Positions 1 to 6,958 of a DNA stretch of 64,000 nucleotides are shown piece after piece (position 1 is the stretch's first letter; every line of letters begins with the position of its first letter). Origin of the DNA: Tissierella simiarum. Its GTDB lineage: Bacteria > Bacillota > Clostridia > Tissierellales > Tissierellaceae. Below the pieces are notes generated by a model. It searched no databases, was not told where the DNA came from, and was given only the letters and a program-made list of their open reading frames with translations. The stretch is taken from NCBI RefSeq assembly GCF_018917865.1, contig NZ_JAHLPM010000001.1, positions 248,001 to 312,000 of the forward strand, in the 5' to 3' direction. The position numbers and the translations under genes are program-made.

Positions 1-2
1 TG

Positions 3-1271
3 AGTTTTATTGGAGATATTAGTTATCTTCCTCATTCAATGAAACCTACTTTTTTAGAAGAAGTTTTCTTAGATTTTAACCATGTTCGATTAACTTCTCC
101 TTCTCTAACTATGAAGGAATATTTAAAACAACATAGCATTAATCTATATAAAATTTATACTGATTGTATGTATGAAGCCATAGAAATAGACGAAGATATA
201 ACTTCCATTGTTTATGATGAATTAGATGAGTTTGAAGGCTATTTACAGCTTAAATCTTCTAGATCTATGATAAAAAAACATATATCCAATTTAATAGACT
301 TATTTGAATACTATTTAATGGACGAAGATATGACATTATATGACTTAGATCAGCTAGATTTTGAATACTTTTTTAATGAAGCTATTATTGATGGCTTTAT
401 ATCAACACAAGAAGATTTAAATTCTTATATTTCTACTTTAAAAAAATATATAGGATTTTTAAAAAATATAACTTGTGATTATAAAGAAGCCTATGAAGAA
501 ATATTAAATATTAGCAACAATAGATTTAATTATTTAAGCCAACTTAAATATGTAGAATTACCTTTTAAAATTAATAGAAAAATATCTACTGGTGTTTCTT
601 GTATTTTAAATGAAGATGCTATAAGTTTAATAATGGATTATGATAAATTTATATTATATATCATAGATAAACCTTTGGAAGTTACAGGAAAAAATAAATA
701 TATTAAAAGGAAACATCTTCTTGAAATAAATAGCTTATTTGACCTAGAAGAACCTTTGGAGAAAAAGGCTCCAAATCAGGAAGATTTCCCTTTAATTCAT
801 ATGTTTTATAAGTTTTCTTTAAATCTAGGGTTAATAGTTTTAAACGGAAATTATTTGACTATTACCAAAAAAGGTTCAAACTTTTTAAGACTTAAGGATG
901 AAGAAAAGTATTCTCTATTTTTTGAATATATATGGAGTAGTGAATTTATTGGATTTATATCTAGATTAAAATCCCAAATGAATATAGATAAGTTTAAAAA
1001 GGATTTTATGAAACTATTGGCTTCTTTTAAAGAAGATACTAACTATAGAATAAATATGATTCTACCTTTATTTTCTAGTTTTCCAGATTTCTTTTTCTCG
1101 TATTATAAGTATTTAGAATATCTGGGTTTAATTCGCTGTAGCTTATACCCTAATTATAATATTAGATTAACTTCATTTGGTAAAATAGTTCTAACACTCT
1201 TTGAAGATAAGGACAATAGAGATCATAAATGTAACATTATAAACCTAGAATTATTTAGGAAAAGCAGATAA
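3..1271 (+). CDS. Unknown protein, 5' end cut off by window
   Basis: The reading frame is open from base 3 with no stop before it. The first in-frame ATG (39) has no ribosome binding site ahead of it, so the gene very likely starts outside the window. At least 422 codons are visible. I do not recognise the family. The visible part is acidic and mostly helical, with no signal peptide or membrane segment. Two short stretches near residues 265-285 and 365-385 (counted from the ATG; GLIVLNGNYLTITKKG and LGLIRCSLYPNYNIRLTSFG) look like winged-helix wings, but this is only an impression. The stop codon lies inside the following terminator stem, a pattern seen repeatedly in this window. Confidence 0.6.
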   Translation, partial: SFIGDISYLPHSMKPTFLEEVFLDFNHVRLTSPSLTMKEYLKQHSINLYKIYTDCMYEAIEIDEDITSIVYDELDEFEGYLQLKSSRSMIKKHISNLIDLFEYYLMDEDMTLYDLDQLDFEYFFNEAIIDGFISTQEDLNSYISTLKKYIGFLKNITCDYKEAYEEILNISNNRFNYLSQLKYVELPFKINRKISTGVSCILNEDAISLIMDYDKFILYIIDKPLEVTGKNKYIKRKHLLEINSLFDLEEPLEKKAPNQEDFPLIHMFYKFSLNLGLIVLNGNYLTITKKGSNFLRLKDEEKYSLFFEYIWSSEFIGFISRLKSQMNIDKFKKDFMKLLASFKEDTNYRINMILPLFSSFPDFFFSYYKYLEYLGLIRCSLYPNYNIRLTSFGKIVLTLFEDKDNRDHKCNIINLELFRKSR

Positions 1272-1291
1272 TTTTTATTATCTGCTTTTTT
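1262..1291 (+). terminator. Intrinsic terminator of the first gene
   Basis: An 11-bp perfect stem (AAGCAGATAAT at 1262-1272 with its complement at 1277-1287), a 4-nt loop and a T run at 1286-1291. It overlaps the stop codon at 1269-1271 and separates the first gene from the PerR operon promoter, which begins 6 bases later. Confidence 0.85.
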
Positions 1292-1296
1292 ATGTC

Positions 1297-1325
1297 TTGA
1301 CATAAATAAAAATTGTATGTATAAT
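1297..1325 (+). promoter_or_regulatory. Sigma-A promoter of the perR-prx operon
   Basis: A full consensus promoter: TTGACA at 1297-1302, 17-bp spacer, TATAAT at 1320-1325. The start point should fall around 1331-1333, inside the PerR box that begins at 1330, so a bound repressor would block initiation. Confidence 0.9.
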
Positions 1326-1329
1326 AAAA

Positions 1330-1344
1330 TTGTAATCATTACAA
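1330..1344 (+). promoter_or_regulatory. PerR box
   Basis: TTGTAATCATTACAA is a perfect 7-1-7 inverted repeat and fits the Bacillus PerR box (TTATAATNATTATAA) with one symmetric change. It starts 5 bases after the -10 element and covers the transcription start. A perR gene lies in the operon it controls, so peroxide-responsive autoregulation is the natural reading. Confidence 0.85.
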
Positions 1345-1377
1345 AATTAAAACCATTACATATTTAAAGGAGGGTAT

Positions 1378-1557
1378 ATGATGGATACAAAAGATTTAGT
1401 ATTAAAAACATTAAAAGAATCAGAATCACCATTAAAAGCAGGGGAAATTGCTGAAAAAGCTGGTATCGATAAAAAAGAAGTAGACAAGGCAATTAAAAAA
1501 TTAAAAGAAGATGAATTAATTGAATCACCAAAAAGATGTTTCTACTCAGCTAAATAG
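1378..1557 (+). CDS. Small winged-helix protein (58-59 aa)
   Basis: A short gene: AAAGGAGGG at 1366-1374, ATG at 1378 or 1381 (the second has the better spacing and gives 58 residues), stop TAG at 1555. The protein is a single compact winged-helix domain: a helix (LVLKTLKE), a turn-helix (AGEIAEKAGIDKKEVDKAIKKL), then a short wing ending KRCFYSAK. Proteins like this are usually labelled MarR- or ArsR-like regulators. With no ligand or dimer domain its target is unknown. It is the first gene of the PerR-box operon, 30 bases before perR, so it should be induced by peroxide. The single cysteine in the wing could be a redox sensor, but that is speculation. Confidence 0.8.
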   Translation: MMDTKDLVLKTLKESESPLKAGEIAEKAGIDKKEVDKAIKKLKEDELIESPKRCFYSAK

Positions 1558-1587
1558 TATTTTTCTTCTCTAGAAAGGGGGGAAACC

Positions 1588-2016
1588 ATGGAATACAGTA
1601 ATGAATATCTTAAATCAATGCTAACTAAACATAATATTAAACCATCTACTATTAGAATAAAGGTATTAGACTATATGTTAAATAATAGAATTCATCCTAC
1701 AGTAGAAGATATATATAAAGAATTAATCAATGAAATACCTACTTTATCTAAAACTAGTATATATAATACCTTAGATATATTTATAAAAAACAAATTAGTT
1801 TATCCTCTGTCTACAGGAGAAAAAGAGCTTCGCTATGATATTGATACTTGTTGTCATGGTCATTTTATATGTGAAGAATGTAAAGAAGTATATGATTTTC
1901 ACCTTCCAGATGATTTCATTAATGATTTAAATCTAGAAGAGTATCATATAAAAAGTAAAAATATTAATTTATATGGAATTTGTAAAAAATGTATTGAAAA
2001 AAACAAGGGGGTTTAA
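1588..2016 (+). CDS. perR: Peroxide-sensing repressor PerR (Fur family)
   Basis: A 142-aa Fur-family metalloregulator. The N-terminal winged helix holds the recognition helix [11 protein letters not shown]. The C-terminal dimerisation domain carries the structural zinc cysteines C95, C98, C132 and C135. The regulatory metal site of B. subtilis PerR (H37, D85, H91, H93, D104) is present in full one residue earlier: H36, D84, H90, H92, D103. An aspartate at the last position favours PerR over Fur. AGAAAGGGGGG lies ahead of the ATG. It sits between the small winged-helix gene and a peroxiredoxin, downstream of a PerR box, so it should repress its own operon. Histidine oxidation by iron and peroxide is known for the family; nothing here shows it directly. 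Confidence 0.93.
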   Translation: MEYSNEYLKSMLTKHNIKPSTIRIKVLDYMLNNRIHPTVEDIYKELINEIPTLSKTSIYNTLDIFIKNKLVYPLSTGEKELRYDIDTCCHGHFICEECKEVYDFHLPDDFINDLNLEEYHIKSKNINLYGICKKCIEKNKGV

Positions 2017-2018
2017 AA

Positions 2019-2678
2019 GTGGAAGAAAAAAGAATGACTTTATTAGGTGAAAGATTTCCATCTATGGAGGTAGTAACAACTCATGGAACTAAGAAAATTC
2101 CAGAGGATTATGAAGGAAAATGGTTTGTACTATTTAGTCATCCAAGTGATTTTACTCCAGTATGTACAACTGAATTCGTTGAATTTGCAAGAAAAAGTGA
2201 AGAATTTAAAAAATTGAATACTGAACTAATTGGATTGTCTGTTGACCAAGTATTCTCTCATATTAAATGGGTTGAATGGATTAAAGAACATACAGATATT
2301 ACTATTCCTTTCCCAGTTATTGCTGATGAATTAGGAAGAGTATCTAACCAATTAGGAATGATTCATGAAAACAAAGGAACTAATACAGTAAGAGCAGTCT
2401 TTATAGTTGACGATAAAGGTATAATAAGATTAATTATGTACTATCCACAAGAAGTTGGTAGAGATATAGACGAGATATTAAGATCTGTTAAAGCTCTTCA
2501 AACAGCTGACAAACACAGTGTAGCATTACCAGAAAAGTGGCCAAATAATTACTTAATTGGAGATAAAGTAATCGTTCCTCCAGCAAATAATGAAGCTTTA
2601 GTTGCAGAAAGAAAAGAAAAAATTAATAACAAAGAACTTGAAGCTTTTGATTGGTGGTTTGTATATAAGAATTTATAA
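2019..2678 (+). CDS. 1-Cys peroxiredoxin (Prx6/archaeal type)
   Basis: A 219-aa thiol peroxidase that reduces hydrogen peroxide and organic peroxides. The GTG start at 2019 is chosen because AAGGGGG lies 7 bases upstream and perR ends 2 bases earlier, so translation is probably coupled. The active-site motif FTPVCTTE holds the peroxidatic cysteine C49. The rest matches the long Prx6-like group (C-terminal extension, PEKWPNNY). Oddly, C49 is the only cysteine. Homologues I recall end C-x-D-W-W-F-C, carrying the resolving cysteines; here that tail reads A-F-D-W-W-F-V. The enzyme must therefore be recycled by an outside thiol. It should be induced by peroxide through the PerR box. Confidence 0.93.
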   Translation: MEEKRMTLLGERFPSMEVVTTHGTKKIPEDYEGKWFVLFSHPSDFTPVCTTEFVEFARKSEEFKKLNTELIGLSVDQVFSHIKWVEWIKEHTDITIPFPVIADELGRVSNQLGMIHENKGTNTVRAVFIVDDKGIIRLIMYYPQEVGRDIDEILRSVKALQTADKHSVALPEKWPNNYLIGDKVIVPPANNEALVAERKEKINNKELEAFDWWFVYKNL

Positions 2679-2688
2679 GAATTTAGAT

Positions 2689-2737
2689 AAAGAAAGAGGA
2701 ATAGCTTTGAAGATAAGGCTACTCCTCTTTCTTTTTT
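2689..2737. terminator. Bidirectional terminator between prx and TPR gene
   Basis: A 17-bp stem with one mismatch (AAAGAAAGAGG at 2689 pairing with CCTCTTTCTTT at 2724-2734) ends in T6 at 2732-2737. The A-rich left arm gives a T run on the other strand, so it can also stop the converging gene at 2746. Confidence 0.85.
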
Positions 2738-2745
2738 AATATATT

Positions 2746-4890
2746 TTACCAATGATTAGCTGCTTCTATTTCCTCCAAAAGGATTTTAATGGCAGGTACT
2801 TTAGTACTGTAATAAATGTCTTTAAAGGATTCCCTATTTTCCTCATAAGTTCCTTCTCCCTTTAGAATCATTTGTAGAAGGTTTTTAAATTTAATATATT
2901 CTTCTGACTCAATATCAATTTCTAATAATCCTTCTATCCCCTTTTCTAATTGTTCCTTACTTACATATGAGAATCTGAATTCCTCATCCTTCAACCTATC
3001 TAAAGCTTTTTGAAACTCCCCAAAATATAAATCAATATAGATTATCTCTGTATTCATATAATCTTCCTTTATAATTTCAAAGTCTTCTCTAGCTTTTTTT
3101 AAATCTCCAATAGCTTTATAGTATTCCCCTCTTTCTAATAAAAGCTCTTCTGTCATTTCTTCTTCTGGTATTATTTCAAATATCTTTTCTACTGTATTCT
3201 TATATACAGCTTTATCTCCTATATACATGGAGTTAATCAATTTAGTCAATATGGCATCATTGCCAGTTAATTCATAAGTCTTAAAACTATATTCAATGGC
3301 CTTATCTAAATCCTTCATATCCTTTTTCCAGCCTATCATATACAGTTTGGATAAATACATTAAAGCCTCTATATTGTTTTCATCATCGATAAGTACTTTC
3401 TCATAATATTCTATAGCCCTATCATACTTTTTTGATAAAATTAGCTTTTCTCCTTCTGTTAATTTTTTCTTTGGTACTCTTACACTAGAAATATTATCAT
3501 AATAAGAACTTACAGGAAGACTGCTACAAAGCAAATTTCCTTCCTTATCATATCCATTAACTATAATAGGTATTTCTTTTCCAGAATAGATATTTTCTAT
3601 TATACTTTCATGTGCTATTATCATATCTTCTTCAAAATAAAATATACCTCCTCCCATAAATCTCAATACTTCTAAATCAAACGTTGCCTTATTACCTTTT
3701 ATCTTAGATATTTTATTTTCATCAGGTATAGAGAACCTAATACCACGACTAGAACTAATAGTTTGAATCATGTAATAATCTACTCCCGAAACCTCTTCCC
3801 ATTCTACCGTAAATTTACTTCCTTCTATTAATTCAGTTCCTTCTGGCTTTAATATTTTAAAAGGTGAAGCAAATTCAAAATCAAACTCCATATTTCCATA
3901 AACGCCTATATTATTCTGACTTTTTTCTAAAAAAACTTTATCGTACAACAATGAAGAGTTGATACCAATTCCCATTTCATATTTTCCTTCCTTTAACCCT
4001 ATAGTTTCATACTCTCCATTTAAGTCTGTTATGGCAACAAAATTTATACCACTTGAAGAATAACCTGCATTAGTATCTTGTATATATACCTCAACAAAAG
4101 GCATTCCTTTTCCATTCATGGTTACTCTTCCCTTTATCTTATTTTCTCCTATATAAGGCTCTATTTCTTTCTTTGCCCAATTACTTCTACCACTAGGTAT
4201 AGGAGAACCAAATAAAGTATCTCCATGGATCCACCCTTCATTATTGGCTTTTTCATAATATCTATTTGCCTCATCATATTCTTCCTTAGCAAAGGCTATA
4301 TGCCCTTTTAGAAAATAATATTTATAATCTATAATTTCCTCTTTATTAGAATACTTGTTTAAAATATCTTGAGCCTTTTCAAAATCTCTATCTACAAAGT
4401 AATAGAAAGCTTCATACATATTGCTTATATAATTTATTTCCTTATTATCTATAGCTTTCCCCCACTCTATCCATTCCTTTAATTTCTCTACTTCTTCAAT
4501 AGAAATATATAAATCCAAGATTTTATTGTAAGCTTTTGTGTAATATTCTCCTTTAGGAAACTCCTTTATAATTCTTTCATTATATTCTATAGCTTTCATC
4601 ATACTATTCTTATCTATTGGAGAGCCCCATCCTCTTGCTTTCATCATTATATTATATTTTTGTAGATCTAATGTTAAATTCTTTGAAGCATTATATAAAG
4701 CTTCATCTTCTCTCATTCTTATAGGCATGGCTAAATAATTCTCATAAAATCTAATAGCTTTACTAGGGTTATTTCTACTAAGACCATTAGCTATTTCTAA
4801 ATTAATAAAAGGAATAATAATAAATATAGTAAATAAAATTCCCGTACTTATTAAGATTAATGTTTTAACCTTTAATCTAATCCTCTTCAT
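2746..4890 (-). CDS. Membrane-anchored TPR protein with carboxypeptidase-regulatory-like domain
   Basis: A 714-aa protein. Residues about 10-32 form one N-terminal membrane segment after a basic start (MKRIRLKVK), so the rest probably lies outside the membrane. Helical TPR-like repeats occupy about residues 40-225, a carboxypeptidase-regulatory-like beta domain about 255-310 (GRVTMNGKGMPFVEVYIQD and following), a second beta region about 345-470, and further TPR repeats about 480-700. No catalytic motif is visible; a scaffold or envelope-stress role is likely. The promoter 30 bases upstream has the ECF form TGCAACC-N15-CGTCTAA, also found before the ECF sigma gene at 6243-6785, so it is probably a member of that sigma regulon. 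Confidence 0.75.
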   Translation of the reverse strand: MKRIRLKVKTLILISTGILFTIFIIIPFINLEIANGLSRNNPSKAIRFYENYLAMPIRMREDEALYNASKNLTLDLQKYNIMMKARGWGSPIDKNSMMKAIEYNERIIKEFPKGEYYTKAYNKILDLYISIEEVEKLKEWIEWGKAIDNKEINYISNMYEAFYYFVDRDFEKAQDILNKYSNKEEIIDYKYYFLKGHIAFAKEEYDEANRYYEKANNEGWIHGDTLFGSPIPSGRSNWAKKEIEPYIGENKIKGRVTMNGKGMPFVEVYIQDTNAGYSSSGINFVAITDLNGEYETIGLKEGKYEMGIGINSSLLYDKVFLEKSQNNIGVYGNMEFDFEFASPFKILKPEGTELIEGSKFTVEWEEVSGVDYYMIQTISSSRGIRFSIPDENKISKIKGNKATFDLEVLRFMGGGIFYFEEDMIIAHESIIENIYSGKEIPIIVNGYDKEGNLLCSSLPVSSYYDNISSVRVPKKKLTEGEKLILSKKYDRAIEYYEKVLIDDENNIEALMYLSKLYMIGWKKDMKDLDKAIEYSFKTYELTGNDAILTKLINSMYIGDKAVYKNTVEKIFEIIPEEEMTEELLLERGEYYKAIGDLKKAREDFEIIKEDYMNTEIIYIDLYFGEFQKALDRLKDEEFRFSYVSKEQLEKGIEGLLEIDIESEEYIKFKNLLQMILKGEGTYEENRESFKDIYYSTKVPAIKILLEEIEAANHW

Positions 4891-4921
4891 TTAATCTCAC
4901 CTCTTTTTTATTCTTTGTTAT

Positions 4922-4950
4922 TTAGACGATTATTTTAAAAAAAGGTTGCA
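4922..4950 (-). promoter_or_regulatory. ECF-sigma promoter of the TPR gene
   Basis: On the minus strand: TGCAACC (4950-4944), a 15-base spacer containing a T-rich run, then CGTCTAA (4928-4922). This is the AAC/CGTC layout of Bacillus and Clostridium ECF promoters. It matches the element at 6809-6837 in both boxes except one base, with the same spacer length and nearly the same spacer sequence. Confidence 0.8.
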
Positions 4951-5043
4951 TAAAACAAAATAATAAGTCTTTTTGTCTATATTCCTATTACAATAATAAG
5001 GGTATAATTATAGTAAATATACCTATAGATTGGAGAGTTATAT

Positions 5044-5895
5044 ATGACTAAATTAACTTTAAATTATATTGTTAATAAAGTTGACGATATGCCAGTATTA
5101 CCTGAACGGATAAATAATATCATCACTTTAACAGAAGATCCTAATTCTACAGTTCAAGATATAGAAAAAGAAATATTAAAAGACCAAAGTCTAACTACAA
5201 GAGTTTTACGCCTTGCAAATTCCGCCTATTATGGATACCCTAGAAAAATATCTACTGTGTCCCAAGCAACAGTTCTCTTAGGATTTCAAGCTATTAAAGG
5301 TATAGCTCTAGCTTCTACTGTAAGTAGATTTTTAGCTTCTGAGTTAAAAGGATACTCTTTAGCTAAAAATGAATTATGGACTCAATCTCAAACTTGTGCC
5401 ATAATATCTAGGTATATTGCCAAGGAAATTAATTATCCCTCTCCAGAAGAAGCTTATATTGGAGGTTTATTAAGAGATATTGGAAAAACCATATTAAATC
5501 AACATGTAGAAAAAGAATATAAAGAAATATTAAATAAAATTGAAAAGAATAAAATATCCTTCTTAGATGCTGAAAGAGAAGTATTAGGCTTTGACCATGG
5601 AGGAGTAGGTGAAAAGGTTGCAGAAAAATGGAATTTCCCTAAAGATTTAGTAGAAGCTATCAGCCTTCATCATACTCCAGAAATGGCAGAAACCAATTCT
5701 CAGCTAGTTTCTATTGTTCATATTGCAGATGCTATTACTATGATGATGGGAGTTGGTCTTGGTTTAGATGGACTAGCCTACAATCTTTCTCCTTTTGCTA
5801 TTGAGAGTTTAAACTTAAATGAACAACAAATTCAAGAGTTTATCTCTCAAGTTAGTGATTTAGTTGCTGATGAAGAAAGTTTTAAAATTGGATAA
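5044..5895 (+). CDS. HDOD-domain protein
   Basis: A 283-aa cytoplasmic protein made almost wholly of one HDOD domain (residues about 10-215). This is a catalytically inactive relative of HD phosphohydrolases, found in signalling and chemotaxis-linked proteins. Typical marks are MPVLPE near residue 16, LRLANSAYYG near 58 and LLRDIGK near 140. No GGDEF, EAL or receiver domain is attached. TGGAGAG at 5031-5037 supports the ATG. It is divergent from the TPR gene and has its own terminator, so it stands alone. Its function is not known. Confidence 0.88.
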   Translation: MTKLTLNYIVNKVDDMPVLPERINNIITLTEDPNSTVQDIEKEILKDQSLTTRVLRLANSAYYGYPRKISTVSQATVLLGFQAIKGIALASTVSRFLASELKGYSLAKNELWTQSQTCAIISRYIAKEINYPSPEEAYIGGLLRDIGKTILNQHVEKEYKEILNKIEKNKISFLDAEREVLGFDHGGVGEKVAEKWNFPKDLVEAISLHHTPEMAETNSQLVSIVHIADAITMMMGVGLGLDGLAYNLSPFAIESLNLNEQQIQEFISQVSDLVADEESFKIG

Positions 5896-5906
5896 TATGA
5901 TTTAAG

Positions 5907-5930
5907 GTACCCAAACTTGGGTACTATTTT
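5907..5930 (+). terminator. Terminator after HDOD gene
   Basis: GTACCCAA (5907-5914) and TTGGGTAC (5917-5924) form a GC-containing stem followed by TATTTTC. It overlaps the end of the converging anti-sigma gene. Confidence 0.65.
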
Positions 5931-6250
5931 CTTTCATTTAAACCCACCTCTTTTACTTCCCTTAAAATTATTTGAGAAGACCCTACATTTATAATTCTTA
6001 CATCTTTATTTTTTTCCATAGTATTATTTCCTATAGGAGAAAAGGTAATAATAAATAAAGCAGCAGTTCCTATTATAGCTGGAGCTAATGGGATTTCTAT
6101 TTCTTTGTTTAAAAATTCTCTTACTTTATCTTTCCAAGTTTTCTTTTTGCCTTCTAATATTTTATTTATTAACTCATTAGATATACAAATATCCTTAGTT
6201 TCTTCTTCCATTATACTTTTAAGCTCTAAACCTAGTTCATCTTTATTCAT
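5924..6250 (-). CDS. Putative anti-sigma factor, single membrane span
   Basis: A 108-aa protein with an acidic N-terminal cytoplasmic part (residues 1-53), one membrane segment (about 54-73, PLAPAIIGTAALFIITF) and a short outer tail. This size and topology are typical of anti-sigma factors that hold an ECF sigma at the membrane, though no HCCC zinc motif is visible. Its ATG overlaps the last 8 bases of the sigma gene, and the ribosome binding site GGAGG lies inside that gene, so the two are co-translated. The pairing is the main evidence; sequence similarity alone would not identify it. Confidence 0.7.
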   Translation of the reverse strand: MNKDELGLELKSIMEEETKDICISNELINKILEGKKKTWKDKVREFLNKEIEIPLAPAIIGTAALFIITFSPIGNNTMEKNKDVRIINVGSSQIILREVKEVGLNERK

Positions 6251-6785
6251 CGTAAATACCTCCTTCCTCTAGGGCTTTCTTTAATGCCATCCTTCCTCTA
6301 CTTAATTTACTTTTTACTGTTCCTTCCTTCTCGTCTAATATCTCCCCTATTTCTTTAATAGAAAGTTCTTCAAAATAAAATAGTATCAGTACCTCATTAT
6401 AAATAGGCGAAAGAGACCATAAAGCTTTTCTAAGATTATCTATGTCTATGGATAGAAGTACTATTTCCTCTACACTATCTTCTGTTTCAATCCATTCTTC
6501 ATAGGGAAGATACTCTCTTTTAGTCTTTAATCTATCTTTACATAAATTAATAGCTATACGATAAATCCAAGTATAAAGGGAACTAGCTCCTTTAAAAGAG
6601 TTAATATGGCTAAATACTTTTATAAAGGTTTCTTGTACTATATCTTCGGCATCTTTTTCATCTTTAAGCATAAGATAGCAGGTTTTAATTAATCTATTTC
6701 CATAATTTTTTAGTAAAGAAACATATGCCTCTTCTTTACCTTTTTTAAGTTCTTTTATTAGATTTTTTTCAACATCTTTAGCCAC
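6243..6785 (-). CDS. ECF-type RNA polymerase sigma factor
   Basis: A sigma-70 family factor of 180 aa with region 2 (DEKDAEDIVQETFIKVF and TWIYRIAINLCKD, about residues 45-100) and region 4 (LSPIYNEVLILFYFEELSIKEIGE, about 120-145, followed by GTVKSKLSRGRMAL). I chose the GTG at 6785 and not the ATG at 6845. The GTG has GGGGGG 9 bases upstream, and the ECF promoter of this gene lies between the two codons, so the upstream ATG could not be in the autoregulated transcript. It overlaps an anti-sigma gene. The matching promoters indicate it drives itself and the TPR gene at 2746. Confidence 0.88.
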   Translation of the reverse strand: MAKDVEKNLIKELKKGKEEAYVSLLKNYGNRLIKTCYLMLKDEKDAEDIVQETFIKVFSHINSFKGASSLYTWIYRIAINLCKDRLKTKREYLPYEEWIETEDSVEEIVLLSIDIDNLRKALWSLSPIYNEVLILFYFEELSIKEIGEILDEKEGTVKSKLSRGRMALKKALEEGGIYDE

Positions 6786-6808
6786 TCTCTTTTTCCCCCC
6801 TTTAATAT

Positions 6809-6837
6809 TTAGACTATTATTTTTAAAAAAGGTTGCA
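6809..6837 (-). promoter_or_regulatory. Autoregulatory ECF promoter of the sigma gene
   Basis: On the minus strand: TGCAACC (6837-6831), a 15-base spacer, AGTCTAA (6815-6809). It matches the promoter of the TPR gene (TGCAACC-N15-CGTCTAA) and sits 24 bases upstream of the GTG start. Confidence 0.8.
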
Positions 6838-6958
6838 CAATTCATTATCTTTTTTCATTTTATCATAAATGAAATCTTAGTTTAATTGTCTTTGTTGTAG
6901 TAAATAAATAGTATATAATGGATATATAATACCCTAAAAAAATATTGGAGGGATATGT

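Noticed and set aside
6786-6845. An N-terminal extension of the ECF sigma factor from the ATG at 6845
   Set aside because: The sigma-dependent promoter lies inside this stretch and a GTG with a strong ribosome binding site follows at 6785.
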